Positions 13,195-19,724 of a stretch of DNA of 22,114 bases are shown here, in pieces (the stretch's first letter is position 1; each line of letters begins with the position of its first letter). The DNA is from a virus, in IMG/VR virus record IMGVR_UViG_3300009187_000083, positions 1 to 22,114 of that record; one strand, written 5' to 3'. The position numbers were made by a program, and so were the translations under genes. The notes beneath the pieces were generated by a model. The model worked only from the letters and a program-made list of their open reading frames with translations, was not told the DNA's origin and made no database searches.

Positions 13195-14739
13195 GTTTAG
13201 CTGAATCTTCTTAGCAAGCTGCATGTTATGACAGCGTGCAATTTCCTTCTCATACTCGTAAGTCTTTTCCTTTTCGTACTGCTTCTTAGCAGCAATCATC
13301 TGGTTCTTATACTTAACCCGATCGTTATACATCTGCTCCATCAGCTTAGGCAGGAACCCTTGACGATCTCGATCAAAGTAACAACCAGACGCAGCTACAG
13401 TATAGTTCTGAGAGGTAATCTCATTCCTTATGCTTAGGTCGTTTAACGCACCATTAAGGATTCTATCTACTCCGCTATCGTCCGAAAGACCTCCAAACGT
13501 TCCTTTGTAAGTCTCAGGACTAATATTGTATTGCATGATAAGGTGCGGGTACAGACTATTCAAGTCGAACGACACAACCCAGTTATGCATACCTAGCTGA
13601 GGATCTTTTACATAAGCACCTACGATCTGTCGATCTTTTTCTTTGCGTTGCGCAACATCAAACATCGGAACAACTATATTCTGTTCCATTAGGTAATTAT
13701 GGATAATAATATCCCACATGCGCACAGACGTAAACGTATCTAGATAGTTGACCTTGGCGTCATAGGCAATTGCCAGTACCTGCTCAATAAACTTAAGCTT
13801 ATCTTCTAGTCGATCGACCAGCGCAACATCTCGAATGTTATACTCGATATAGTTCTGAAAGTCTTTTTCATAGAACTCATCGAGGGTTTCAAAGCCAAGC
13901 GCGTTATAATCTAACTTACGTTCGCCTAGTTCAGTAAACGCAATATGATCTAGTTTATAGCTTTCTTGCTGTGAGAATGAAAACTTCTTATACAGCTGCA
14001 TGTAATCTAGAATACTAATACCTACGATGATAGGAATAGTATATTCACGACCAGCGATTTCAATCTGCCGTTCGGAGAGAATTCCCCACGGTGATAGACG
14101 CTTAGCAGACTCAGGGCCAAGGATACGCGTAATACGATTAATCATATAGGGCATATCGAAGAACTCAACGTTCCAGCCGGTGATAATGTCAGGCAAGAAC
14201 TGCTTCGAGCGCCATGCTAGGATAAACTTATTAAGCAGATCATTCTCATCTCTACACTTGACGTAGGTTATGTTTTCTGATGAGGGCTTATAATCGTAGT
14301 ATCCGAAGACGATTGATTTGCCGTTTTTTGTGAGGGTGATAGCGGTGACTTGTCTATCTGCAACTGAGATGTCTGGAAAGCCGCCCTCCGCCTTGATTTC
14401 GATATCGATTGTGACAACTGAGACTTTCTTCGGGTCATATTTAACTTCCCCTTGATAGTGATCGTTGATAAACGGATACACCCAGTTAGTCATTCCGTAA
14501 GTTTCTTTACCGGAAATGTCACTCATGCCGCTGATATAGGCACGTGCATCGTAAGTACTATCAAACTCTTTACGGTAAACAGTCTTACCATAGAGAGTTT
14601 TATACTCTTCAAGACTAACGCGATCAGTTACAAATAGGTAAGGGCGACAAGGTACGGTATATTGTACTTTCTCGTCGCCCTCGTAGCCTCGGATTAGAAA
14701 TTCATTCTTATAGAGATGGACATTCGTATAAAATCTCAT
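13192..14739 (-). CDS. 43: DNA polymerase gp43, N-terminal part with exonuclease and motif A (515 aa)
   Basis: Carries the N-terminal domain and 3'-5' exonuclease: Exo I VVTIDIEIK (109-117), Exo II IITGWNVEFFD, Exo III YNIRDVALVDRLED. It also has polymerase motif A VVSFDLNSLYPHLI, ending in the first half of motif B (CHNMQLAKKIQLN). T4 gp43 is ~900 aa in one chain; here 515 + 1 + ~329 residues would give a complete enzyme. ATG 14739 follows the promoter at 14768-14796; its ribosome binding site is weak. Located after regA and accessory genes, as in T4 (44-62-regA-43). Confidence 0.9.
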   Translation of the reverse strand: MRFYTNVHLYKNEFLIRGYEGDEKVQYTVPCRPYLFVTDRVSLEEYKTLYGKTVYRKEFDSTYDARAYISGMSDISGKETYGMTNWVYPFINDHYQGEVKYDPKKVSVVTIDIEIKAEGGFPDISVADRQVTAITLTKNGKSIVFGYYDYKPSSENITYVKCRDENDLLNKFILAWRSKQFLPDIITGWNVEFFDMPYMINRITRILGPESAKRLSPWGILSERQIEIAGREYTIPIIVGISILDYMQLYKKFSFSQQESYKLDHIAFTELGERKLDYNALGFETLDEFYEKDFQNYIEYNIRDVALVDRLEDKLKFIEQVLAIAYDAKVNYLDTFTSVRMWDIIIHNYLMEQNIVVPMFDVAQRKEKDRQIVGAYVKDPQLGMHNWVVSFDLNSLYPHLIMQYNISPETYKGTFGGLSDDSGVDRILNGALNDLSIRNEITSQNYTVAASGCYFDRDRQGFLPKLMEQMYNDRVKYKNQMIAAKKQYEKEKTYEYEKEIARCHNMQLAKKIQLN

Positions 14740-14767
14740 CTAATTCACTTTCAAGGCCGAATTGTCT

Positions 14768-14796
14768 ATTATATTAGCTACCCGATGAAAGGTCAA
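14768..14796 (-). promoter_or_regulatory. Sigma70-type promoter of the DNA polymerase gene
   Basis: Minus strand TTGACC (14796-14791), 17-bp spacer, TATAAT (14773-14768), 29 nt before ATG 14739. It overlaps the 3' end of the Sm-like gene. Confidence 0.8.
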
Positions 14797-15088
14797 TGCC
14801 GCCTGCAGGAACAATTTCAATACCTGAACCAAAGATCTTGTTATAGCTATTAAGAAGATCTGTATTAGGATCAAAAGAAGTGGTGACGTGACCGCGTTCG
14901 AATTCAAATTCGGTGTTAGTTCCATAGGGTGCGAATGGTACCAATGCTACCGAGACAGTGCCCTTTGCATTAGGAACTAGCTGAATTACACCTACATTAC
15001 GAAGCTTGAAACGCGACTCAAAAAACTCTACAAACTCACCGATGAATTCTTCACCATTCATCATCCGATAAACTTTAACATGTGACAT
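14774..15088 (-). CDS. Sm/LSM-like small phage protein (104 aa)
   Basis: Begins MSHVKVYRMMNGEEFIGEFV; AAGGAAATC precedes ATG 15088. Strand-rich with VKVYRMMNGEEFIGEF (strand-turn-strand typical of an Sm fold), then VGVIQLVPN and SVALVPFAPYG. It ends with LLNSYNKIFGSGIEIVP, a tail found in a widespread T4-like protein described as Sm-like. Expected to form rings and bind nucleic acid or mRNA, by family analogy only. Confidence 0.65.
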   Translation of the reverse strand: MSHVKVYRMMNGEEFIGEFVEFFESRFKLRNVGVIQLVPNAKGTVSVALVPFAPYGTNTEFEFERGHVTTSFDPNTDLLNSYNKIFGSGIEIVPAGGIDLSSGS

Positions 15089-15112
15089 ATGATTTCCTTT
15101 ATAAAATAAATT

Positions 15113-15337
15113 CTACCCGGTAATAATACCGTAGAGATAGAATACGTTCATTATAGCATTAACAACAAATAAACTCCATTGCCTCCAATAGTAGGCAACA
15201 ACCATCCATAACGTGTTACCTAAAAAGAATAGGATCTTATTGATTGGAGTAATGTCGAATGATGTAAGAGCAGCTGCAGCAACAACACAGACTACAGCAG
15301 CCCACTCAACTACCTTAAGCGGCTTTATATTAATCAT
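15113..15337 (-). CDS. Small membrane protein, two or three helices (74 aa)
   Basis: Begins MINIKPLKVVEWAAVVCVVA. Hydrophobic segments at about 9-26, 34-49 (ILFFLGNTLWMVVAYY) and 55-72 (LFVVNAIMNVFYLYGI). The pattern LGN.LW..V.Y.WR...L...N is typical of short phage/bacterial DUF6552-like membrane proteins and resembles PnuC-type segments. Overlaps the upstream membrane-protein gene by 4 nt (ATGA), so both are likely made together. Confidence 0.65.
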   Translation of the reverse strand: MINIKPLKVVEWAAVVCVVAAAALTSFDITPINKILFFLGNTLWMVVAYYWRQWSLFVVNAIMNVFYLYGIITG

Positions 15338-15621
15338 AGATAGAGTCTAATCAAACCAATACTGTCGATAGTAATCAAGAGCATGTAATTAAGAATCATG
15401 CCAAAAGATTTACGAGTAAATGCAGCCCATGCGTAGAGGCAGCAACCAGTAATCCAAATAGGATAAAGAGCCATGAGGGGAGGATTAGGTACGGTAGCCG
15501 CCATTGCAATTGAACACCCAATACTAATAGCCCAAGCGACAAGCTCAACAATAAACCTAAGATTATTAGACCTATAATCATCTTTAATCCATTTCCATAT
15601 ATCAATTAAAATATCATTCAT
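15334..15621 (-). CDS. Small membrane protein (95 aa)
   Basis: Begins MNDILIDIWKWIKDDYRSNN. An amphipathic N-terminal helix is followed by hydrophobic segments at about 24-43 (FIVELVAWAISIGCSIAMAA), 48-68, and 74-92 (MILNYMLLITIDSIGLIRLY). The IELVAWAISI...SFGMILNYMLLITIDSIG pattern occurs in small proteins of T4-like phages. Partner of the 74-aa membrane protein by overlap. Unknown role; inner membrane expected. Confidence 0.65.
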   Translation of the reverse strand: MNDILIDIWKWIKDDYRSNNLRFIVELVAWAISIGCSIAMAATVPNPPLMALYPIWITGCCLYAWAAFTRKSFGMILNYMLLITIDSIGLIRLYL

Positions 15622-15650
15622 AGGTTTATTATATCCTAATTCAGTAATAA

Positions 15651-15676
15651 AAGAAAGGGGGAAAGCCCCCTTTCTT
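15651..15676 (-). terminator. Rho-independent terminator after hsp20 (possibly bidirectional)
   Basis: Perfect 11-bp stem AAGAAAGGGGG / CCCCCTTTCTT with a 4-nt loop, followed on the minus strand by TTATTAC and on the plus strand by GGTTTTTATT. It sits 23 nt after the hsp20 stop and before the membrane-protein pair. Confidence 0.85.
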
Positions 15677-15698
15677 GGTTTTTATTAAAATAAAAACT

Positions 15699-16193
15699 TT
15701 AGTCTTCAACTAGAAGTTGCTTATCTGATGAGGAATCAGAGATTTCAATCTTCTTTGGCTTCTTGTGCTCTGGAATGATACGCTCTAGGAAAACCTTTAG
15801 AAGGCCGTTAATGTATTCGGCGTTCTTGATTTCTACTGTATCGGCAAGAGTAAACTTGCGTGCGAAAGCGCGGTCAGAGATACCCTTGTATAGGTATGTC
15901 TGGTCTACTCCATCATTAACAAGCGAGTCGATAGAAGTTGAACCCTTAACTGAAAGAACACCATCAGCAAGTTCTAGTTCTAGTTCGTTCTTTGAGAAAC
16001 CAGCAACGGCCAGCTCAATAACGTACTTGTTATCGTCTACCTTCTTGATATTGTATGGAGGATAGTTTGGAATGTTCTTAGCAACATCGTCATGGAACTT
16101 TGCCAGACGGTTGAACGTTTCGTCGAATCCAACAAAAAACTTGTCAAGATCCTTAAATTGGTTGCCCAGAACCATAGTTGGAAATGAAGTCAT
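15699..16193 (-). CDS. hsp20: Hsp20 small heat shock protein (IbpA-type, 164 aa)
   Basis: Alpha-crystallin domain chaperone that holds unfolding proteins. N-terminal arm ~1-45 (FPTMVLGNQFKDLDKFFVGF), then NYPPYNIKKVDDNKYVIELAVAGF as in IbpA. The fold ends with the NGLLKVFL signature (~130-137) and a basic tail with IEI, the I-x-I/V motif used for oligomer assembly. AAGGAG precedes ATG 16193. Phage Hsp20 genes are common in T4-like cyanophages and relatives, where they are thought to aid capsid folding. It has its own late-type promoter and a terminator. Confidence 0.92.
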   Translation of the reverse strand: MTSFPTMVLGNQFKDLDKFFVGFDETFNRLAKFHDDVAKNIPNYPPYNIKKVDDNKYVIELAVAGFSKNELELELADGVLSVKGSTSIDSLVNDGVDQTYLYKGISDRAFARKFTLADTVEIKNAEYINGLLKVFLERIIPEHKKPKKIEISDSSSDKQLLVED

Positions 16194-16224
16194 ATATTTC
16201 TCCTTAAATTAAGCAAGATTAAAT

Positions 16225-16245
16225 TACAGCCCCGAAGGCGCTGCA
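16225..16245 (-). terminator. UUCG hairpin, likely terminator of the deaminase transcript
   Basis: On the minus strand TGCAGC-G-CC-TTCG-GG-GCTGTA forms an 8-bp stem with one bulged G and a UUCG loop, followed by ATTTAATCTT. A transcript from the late promoter at 16250-16257 would begin within the stem, so the hairpin can act only on read-through RNA from upstream. Confidence 0.55.
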
Positions 16246-16249
16246 ATGT

Positions 16250-16257
16250 TATTTATA
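16250..16257 (-). promoter_or_regulatory. Possible T4-type late promoter TATAAATA for hsp20
   Basis: Exact TATAAATA on the minus strand, overlapping the deaminase stop codon (TAA, 16255-16253), followed by the hairpin and a ~50-nt leader to ATG 16193. Chance matches are possible. Confidence 0.5.
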
Positions 16258-16723
16258 CGGGGGTCAGTATATCTAGCTGAATTCCCGCTTCTTCAAACAT
16301 AGATGTAGTTACTTCCCAATTAAAACGAGTACCGTCAAATGATTCCGGTACATAACATACAACGCGTTTAATTCCGCGCTGTATAATAGATTTAGCACAT
16401 TCGTTGCATGGCATCAACGTTGCATAGAGAGTGCAGTCTGAAACATCGGAATGGGCATTGTCAAGGGCGTTTCTTTCAGCATGACACACGAATTTAAGTT
16501 TAGTATCTCTATCAAGGTAGCGGCTATCATTATCTTCAACACCACTAGGAAAACCGTTATACCCAACAGATAATATATGATTTTTTTCATTAACTATTAC
16601 TGAACCAACTTTCGTGCTAGGATCTTTTGACCATGTGCTGATATGAGAAGCTAAGTTTAAAAACCTTAGATCCCATTTAGACTCTTTCGAATTCGCCAAA
16701 CTTGTTAATTCTATATCGAACAT
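16253..16723 (-). CDS. dCMP deaminase-like zinc enzyme (156 aa)
   Basis: Converts dCMP to dUMP (precursor of dTMP) or a related deoxycytidylate. Zinc site CHAE (His81, Glu83) and PCNECAK (Cys106, Cys109) as in the cytidine/deoxycytidylate deaminase fold. STWSKDPSTKVGSVIV and SVGYNGFPSGVED are conserved in the dCMP deaminase/ComE group. No separate allosteric insertion as in T4 Cd (~190 aa), so it is shorter than T4's enzyme. The 5' end overlaps the 56-aa gene by 47 nt in another frame. Confidence 0.88.
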   Translation of the reverse strand: MFDIELTSLANSKESKWDLRFLNLASHISTWSKDPSTKVGSVIVNEKNHILSVGYNGFPSGVEDNDSRYLDRDTKLKFVCHAERNALDNAHSDVSDCTLYATLMPCNECAKSIIQRGIKRVVCYVPESFDGTRFNWEVTTSMFEEAGIQLDILTPV

Positions 16724-16847
16724 CTTTCTTATTCTCTTTGCCCTGGTCTAGTCCATATTTTTTACAATGTTCGGCCCAGGCTGCCTTCTGCTTTTCTTTC
16801 TGCTTCTTACTAGGCTTACGCCCTGAATTGCTTACCTTAATAATCAA
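16677..16847 (-). CDS. Small lysine-rich protein with TTG start (56 aa)
   Basis: Reads MIIKVSNSGRKPSKKQKEKQ at the start and ends INKFGEFERV. GGAG lies eight bases before the TTG (16847-16845), which overlaps the upstream TGA stop (TTGA). The 47-nt overlap with the deaminase gene is long, but the frame is open and highly basic (SGRKPSKKQKEKQKAAWAEH), as expected for a nucleic-acid-binding peptide; similar GRKPSKKQ starts occur in T4-like phages. Moderate confidence. Confidence 0.55.
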   Translation of the reverse strand: MIIKVSNSGRKPSKKQKEKQKAAWAEHCKKYGLDQGKENKKDVRYRINKFGEFERV

Positions 16848-17029
16848 TTGTCAAGCTCCGATACTAGCTCATTAAGAAAATACTGCTCATCTGGATACTC
16901 TTCAAGAAACATATCTTTGATATCTTCAAGAGCAAATTGCGTGTTTTCTACAAGATTATAAAAGAATCCGCTCATGATACTTTCTTTTTGCTCACGCATT
17001 AGTTTAAGCTGAGCCTGGCTACGAAACAT
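16844..17029 (-). CDS. Small hypothetical protein (61 aa)
   Basis: Begins MFRSQAQLKLMREQKESIMS. ATG 17029 has AAGG six bases upstream, overlapping the stop of the AbrB-like gene (TAAGG). An upstream in-frame ATG (17047) has no site. Basic N-terminal helix, acidic C-terminal helix (EDIKDMFLEEYPDEQYFLNE). Unknown function. Confidence 0.65.
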   Translation of the reverse strand: MFRSQAQLKLMREQKESIMSGFFYNLVENTQFALEDIKDMFLEEYPDEQYFLNELVSELDN

Positions 17030-17030
17030 A

Positions 17031-17474
17031 TCAATCCTTATAGTCAATAGTATTAGTAAGACGTTCGATTACTTCTGATTCCGTCCACGAGCTTAGATAA
17101 TCATTATCTGAATATTGAAGTTGTATAATATCGGAATATGAAATCTCCCGGCCGTCAAAAATCTGAGTTCCTAGATGCTTTTGAGAGAACTCTTTAAAGC
17201 CCGGGTCGTGCTCATTAAACACAACTTCATCCATTGCATCTACAAGAGACTTAGCTTTGATGACATATCGATTACGGAATGTGCTAAGAATATCTACAAC
17301 ATAGTACTTAAGGCTATCATCCATTTTCTTCATACTCCATGAACCGTCGCTATTGTCTACCCATTTTATAGAGTCACCAATTTTAAGGCCAGTAGCTTCT
17401 AGTATTTCATCGTTAAGATGAATGTAATGCTCACCATCAACACCCAATTTAACATCTAATGTCCAAGTTTTCAT
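17031..17474 (-). CDS. AbrB/SpoVT-like N-terminal domain protein (147 aa)
   Basis: Begins MKTWTLDVKLGVDGEHYIHL. Residues ~1-50 (HYIHLNDEILEATGLKIGDSIKWVD..GSWSMKK) match the swapped-hairpin AbrB-type DNA-binding pattern (I.LP.E.L...G...GD.L.......) seen in many short phage proteins. Residues 55-147 form a second alpha/beta domain (KYYVVDILSTFRNRYVIKAK) with an acidic helical tail. May be a phage transcription regulator; lacking a partner antitoxin pair, other roles are possible. A TATAAT box lies 31 nt upstream without a clear -35. Confidence 0.6.
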   Translation of the reverse strand: MKTWTLDVKLGVDGEHYIHLNDEILEATGLKIGDSIKWVDNSDGSWSMKKMDDSLKYYVVDILSTFRNRYVIKAKSLVDAMDEVVFNEHDPGFKEFSQKHLGTQIFDGREISYSDIIQLQYSDNDYLSSWTESEVIERLTNTIDYKD

Positions 17475-17504
17475 AGTTGACTTTAAAATTTAAATTACCT
17501 AAGT

Positions 17505-17510
17505 ATTATA
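17505..17510 (-). promoter_or_regulatory. Isolated -10 box (TATAAT) upstream of the AbrB-like gene
   Basis: Minus strand GGGTATAATACT with no recognisable -35 at 16-18 bp. It could be activator-dependent (T4 middle-type), but a MotA box is not clear. The 58-bp divergent region 17475-17532 also holds a plus-strand TTGACT without a well-spaced -10. Confidence 0.35.
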
Positions 17511-17532
17511 CCCATTAACTAAATTAAATGCC

Positions 17533-18012
17533 ATGAAAAAAGCAATTTTATTGCTGGCTCTCTTCTGCTCTTCAGCTTTTGCTGATAAGATGGATGATAT
17601 TAAAATCCTATCGCAAGAAGCAGCTAGCATCTACGCGCCAGACTTGCATTATACCATACCACCAATAGTATATCTCTCACCTAAGGAACTTACTATAAAG
17701 GTTTGCGGTAAGCAATGCCCTAACGATTCTTTTGTAGTAGGGCTATACGATGGAGGAACCATCTACCTAAGAAGTACCTGGGATCCTCAGAACGATACAG
17801 ATGCAAGTTACTACGTGCATGAGTTTGTTCACCATTTACAATACCTTAGCAAGGTAATTGACCCTACAGCTAAGGGAACCTGCGAGGAGAACGCCAGGAT
17901 TGAGTTTGTTGCTTACAGTGTTCAGAATCAATGGTTGATGAGAAGAGGGAAAGGTTTCCCCTATCGCATGATGCAACAACTAAGTTACATATCTGCAGGA
18001 TGTAATCCTTAA
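17533..18012 (+). CDS. Exported HExxH metallopeptidase-like protein (159 aa)
   Basis: Signal peptide MKKAILLLALFCSSAFA, with likely cleavage after residue 17, so it acts in the periplasm or outside. Zinc motif HEFVHHLQY at 96-104. Candidate third ligands lie in CEENARIEFVAYSVQNQWL (117-135), where the ARIEFVAY/Q..WL block resembles DUF6647-type proteins. Four Cys in the mature part (58, 62, 117, near C-terminus) could form two disulfides. There is no strong ribosome binding site. The 3' end overlaps the convergent 52-aa gene by 4 nt. Possible role in cell-wall or envelope processing; substrate unknown. Confidence 0.75.
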   Translation: MKKAILLLALFCSSAFADKMDDIKILSQEAASIYAPDLHYTIPPIVYLSPKELTIKVCGKQCPNDSFVVGLYDGGTIYLRSTWDPQNDTDASYYVHEFVHHLQYLSKVIDPTAKGTCEENARIEFVAYSVQNQWLMRRGKGFPYRMMQQLSYISAGCNP

Positions 18013-18167
18013 TCCTTCTCTACTATTTCTAGATTTCCATCAAAAACAAATCCACATCCGCGAAGAAAAGATTCAAAATTTTCTATAACATTATTAAGTT
18101 GAATCTCTTCAAACTCATGAGTGATCTTGAGATCGTCAAGAGTATGAGCAAAAGTAAATTTAGACAT
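18009..18167 (-). CDS. Conserved-type small phage protein (52 aa)
   Basis: Begins MSKFTFAHTLDDLKITHEFE; AAGG precedes ATG 18167. The ending NFESFLRGCGFVFDGNLEIV is typical of a widespread short protein in T4-like phages (FLRG.GF.FDG.L), unknown function. Beta-helix-beta layout likely. Lies between the tRNA-Gly gene and the secreted peptidase. Confidence 0.7.
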   Translation of the reverse strand: MSKFTFAHTLDDLKITHEFEEIQLNNVIENFESFLRGCGFVFDGNLEIVEKD

Positions 18168-18183
18168 AATATATCCTTAAGAT

Positions 18184-18258
18184 TGGAGCGGGATGCGGGA
18201 ATCGAACCCGCGACTCTAGCTTGGAAGGCTAGGGTAATACCATTTTACGAATCCCGCT
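18184..18258 (-). tRNA. tRNA-Gly(TCC)
   Basis: Acceptor AGCGGGA/TCCCGCT, encoded CCA, anticodon loop CTTCCAA, T-arm GGTTCGATTCC. Reads GGA. The 5' end overlaps the stop codon of the RNase H-like gene by 2 nt. Confidence 0.92.
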
Positions 18259-18727
18259 ATGCAGCTAACACTTCTTTAATTCTATCTGCAGCATAGCTCG
18301 CTGCAAACGCTTGAGGCTTAATAAGGGGTGTAACGTTACACATACCCTTAATATAGCCTACTGCTTCATTAATAATACAACTCGAACCGTGAAGATCGCT
18401 TGGATTAATATCAAGATGAACTTCAACATCTCTGTCTTCTAGAACTTCTTGTAGTTTCAAATACAGCTCTGCAACTTTATATACTTCATTCATTAGCCGC
18501 ATTCTTGGGCGGTTCTTGCTTTGATCATAATCGCGTTCTCTTTGAACCTCGCCAAAGAGCTTGCAACCATGTCTTCCGTCGATGTGTACTACAATTGCGA
18601 GTGTGTAATCAGCATACCAAATATTGTTATTAATGAATCTTTCAGAGTCGCCACCAATATAAATTTTTGTGCTAGGGCCTTGTGCTTCGATAAACTCTTT
18701 TACTTCATTAATATCTATTTTTAGCAT
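18257..18727 (-). CDS. RNase H-like protein (DUF458/YkuK-type, 156 aa)
   Basis: Begins MLKIDINEVKEFIEAQGPST; AAGGAG precedes ATG 18727 in the 13 nt between it and the tRNA-Leu gene. The layout IYIGGDSER (22-30), ADYTLAIVVHIDGRHGCKLF, LDINPSDLHGSSCIINEAVGYIKG and KPQAFAASYAADR matches the DUF458 RNase H-like family, with acidic residues at the expected metal-binding places (D27, D105, D151-type). Possibly an RNA/DNA hybrid or RNA nuclease; not experimentally fixed for the family. Confidence 0.7.
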   Translation of the reverse strand: MLKIDINEVKEFIEAQGPSTKIYIGGDSERFINNNIWYADYTLAIVVHIDGRHGCKLFGEVQRERDYDQSKNRPRMRLMNEVYKVAELYLKLQEVLEDRDVEVHLDINPSDLHGSSCIINEAVGYIKGMCNVTPLIKPQAFAASYAADRIKEVLAA

Positions 18728-18740
18728 GCTTGCTCCTTGT

Positions 18741-18828
18741 TGGTGCCCGGGACCGGAATCGAACCGGTACGCCGTTTTAAAGCGGCAGATTTTAAGTCTG
18801 CTGTGTCTACCTATTTCACCACCCGGGC
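18741..18828 (-). tRNA. tRNA-Leu(TAA)
   Basis: Acceptor GCCCGGG/CCCGGGC, A73, encoded CCA, anticodon loop CTTAAAA, long variable arm CGCTTTAAAACGGCG. Reads UUA. Not a stop suppressor: the anticodon, not the codon, is TAA. Confidence 0.92.
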
Positions 18829-18833
18829 GTTTT

Positions 18834-18910
<77 letters not shown>

Positions 18911-18917
18911 ATGATTC

Positions 18918-18946
18918 ATTATAGTCTACTTATGAATGAAGGGCAA
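18918..18946 (-). promoter_or_regulatory. Sigma70-type promoter for the last three tRNAs
   Basis: Minus strand TTGCCC (18946-18941), 17-bp spacer, TATAAT (18923-18918), 8 nt before the tRNA-Arg gene. Drives Arg, Leu(TAA), the RNase H-like gene and Gly. Confidence 0.8.
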
Positions 18947-18949
18947 CAA

Positions 18950-19108
18950 CTAATCGTCCTGCTTAAGCTTTTCTTCTTTGAGTTTTTCTTCTGGGGTAAG
19001 AACCTGTTCTGGTTCTTTATTACCAAAAATTTTATCCCAGTTGTTTTCGAATGTGATAAGATCAATACCTAATGGTCTTTGTTTTGATCCTTTTCCGCCA
19101 TCGCTCAT
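18950..19108 (-). CDS. Small conserved-type phage protein (52 aa, MSDGGKGS-type)
   Basis: Begins MSDGGKGSKQRPLGIDLITF, with AAGGAG before ATG 19108. The N-terminus MSDGGKGS..RP followed by F..NWD.IFG is a recurring short protein in many phages, function unknown. The C-terminal third is a Lys/Glu helix. It lies directly downstream of the candidate noncoding RNA region. Confidence 0.75.
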   Translation of the reverse strand: MSDGGKGSKQRPLGIDLITFENNWDKIFGNKEPEQVLTPEEKLKEEKLKQDD

Positions 19109-19124
19109 ATTGATCTCCTTATAG

Positions 19125-19562
19125 ATAGTTCGGTTGCGCTACTAAGGTTACAGGTTGCGTTCTAGACCGCTATTGTATACCGTTTCATCCCTAGCTTCCG
19201 CTTCGCACCCAATACACCGAAAGGTATGGGGCGGGTCCTTGACAGTAACGACTACTCTGGGTACGGCCTATAAGAAGGGCTCGCCATTTCGCTGTACGCA
19301 CTACTGTTATCGTCTCCTAAAGACTCATCAGAAGGACTGTTATAGGTGCCAAGCCATTCCTTACCAGGGAACCACTTGACCGGGAGGTTACTCCGACCAC
19401 GTCTAATAACGCTTCGACGAGAACGCTTAAAGTATTCGATCTTTAAGAATCGCTAGTCATATGGTGGAACTAGGCACCTGAGAGTTCTGGACACTATTTG
19501 GCCAATAGTGCTGTGGCATAACACAAACTCACACCTCTCCTAAACCCAAGGAGACACGGGGG
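19125..19562 (-). ncRNA. Candidate large structured noncoding RNA in the tRNA array
   Basis: About 440 nt with no credible gene on either strand and a GC content above that of most neighbouring genes. It is dense in stable pairings: perfect 7-bp hairpins at 19492-19510 and 19426-19447, a 7-bp long-range pairing of 19344-19350 with 19473-19479, and 5-bp hairpins at 19453-19473 and 19537-19553. A CCC/AUAC hairpin lies at 19208-19231. It lies between tRNA-Val and the small MSDGGKGS-type gene, co-directional with the tRNAs. Large phage RNAs such as GOLLD and ROOL are known near tRNA genes, but I see no diagnostic match. Boundaries and strand are inferred. Confidence 0.55.
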
Positions 19563-19564
19563 TT

Positions 19565-19640
19565 TGGTAGGAGGTACCGGGTTCGAACCGATCACATTCA
19601 CGGTGTAAGCGTGACGCTCTACCAACTGAGCTAACCTCCT
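19565..19640 (-). tRNA. tRNA-Val(TAC)
   Basis: Acceptor AGGAGGT/ACCTCCT, A73, encoded CCA, anticodon stem TCACG/CGTGA, loop CTTACAC. Reads GUA. Confidence 0.92.
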
Positions 19641-19644
19641 ATTT

Positions 19645-19720
19645 TGGTCTCTCTATTTGGATTTGAACCAAAACCACTGCGCCCCAAACGCAGTACGCTA
19701 CCTGATTACGCCATAGAGAG
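19645..19720 (-). tRNA. tRNA-Pro(TGG)
   Basis: Acceptor CTCTCTA/TAGAGAG, A73, encoded CCA, anticodon stem CTGCG/CGCAG, loop TTTGGGG. Reads CCA. Confidence 0.92.
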
Positions 19721-19724
19721 AAAC

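Noticed and set aside
19304-19331. Hammerhead-like CTGATGAG with a following stem on the minus strand
   Set aside because: The second core strand reads GAT where GAA is required and no matching cleavage site with stems I and III was found.
19155-19379. Plus-strand open frame of 74 codons in the candidate RNA region
   Set aside because: No ribosome binding site, no protein-like composition, opposite to local transcription; it crosses the predicted hairpins.
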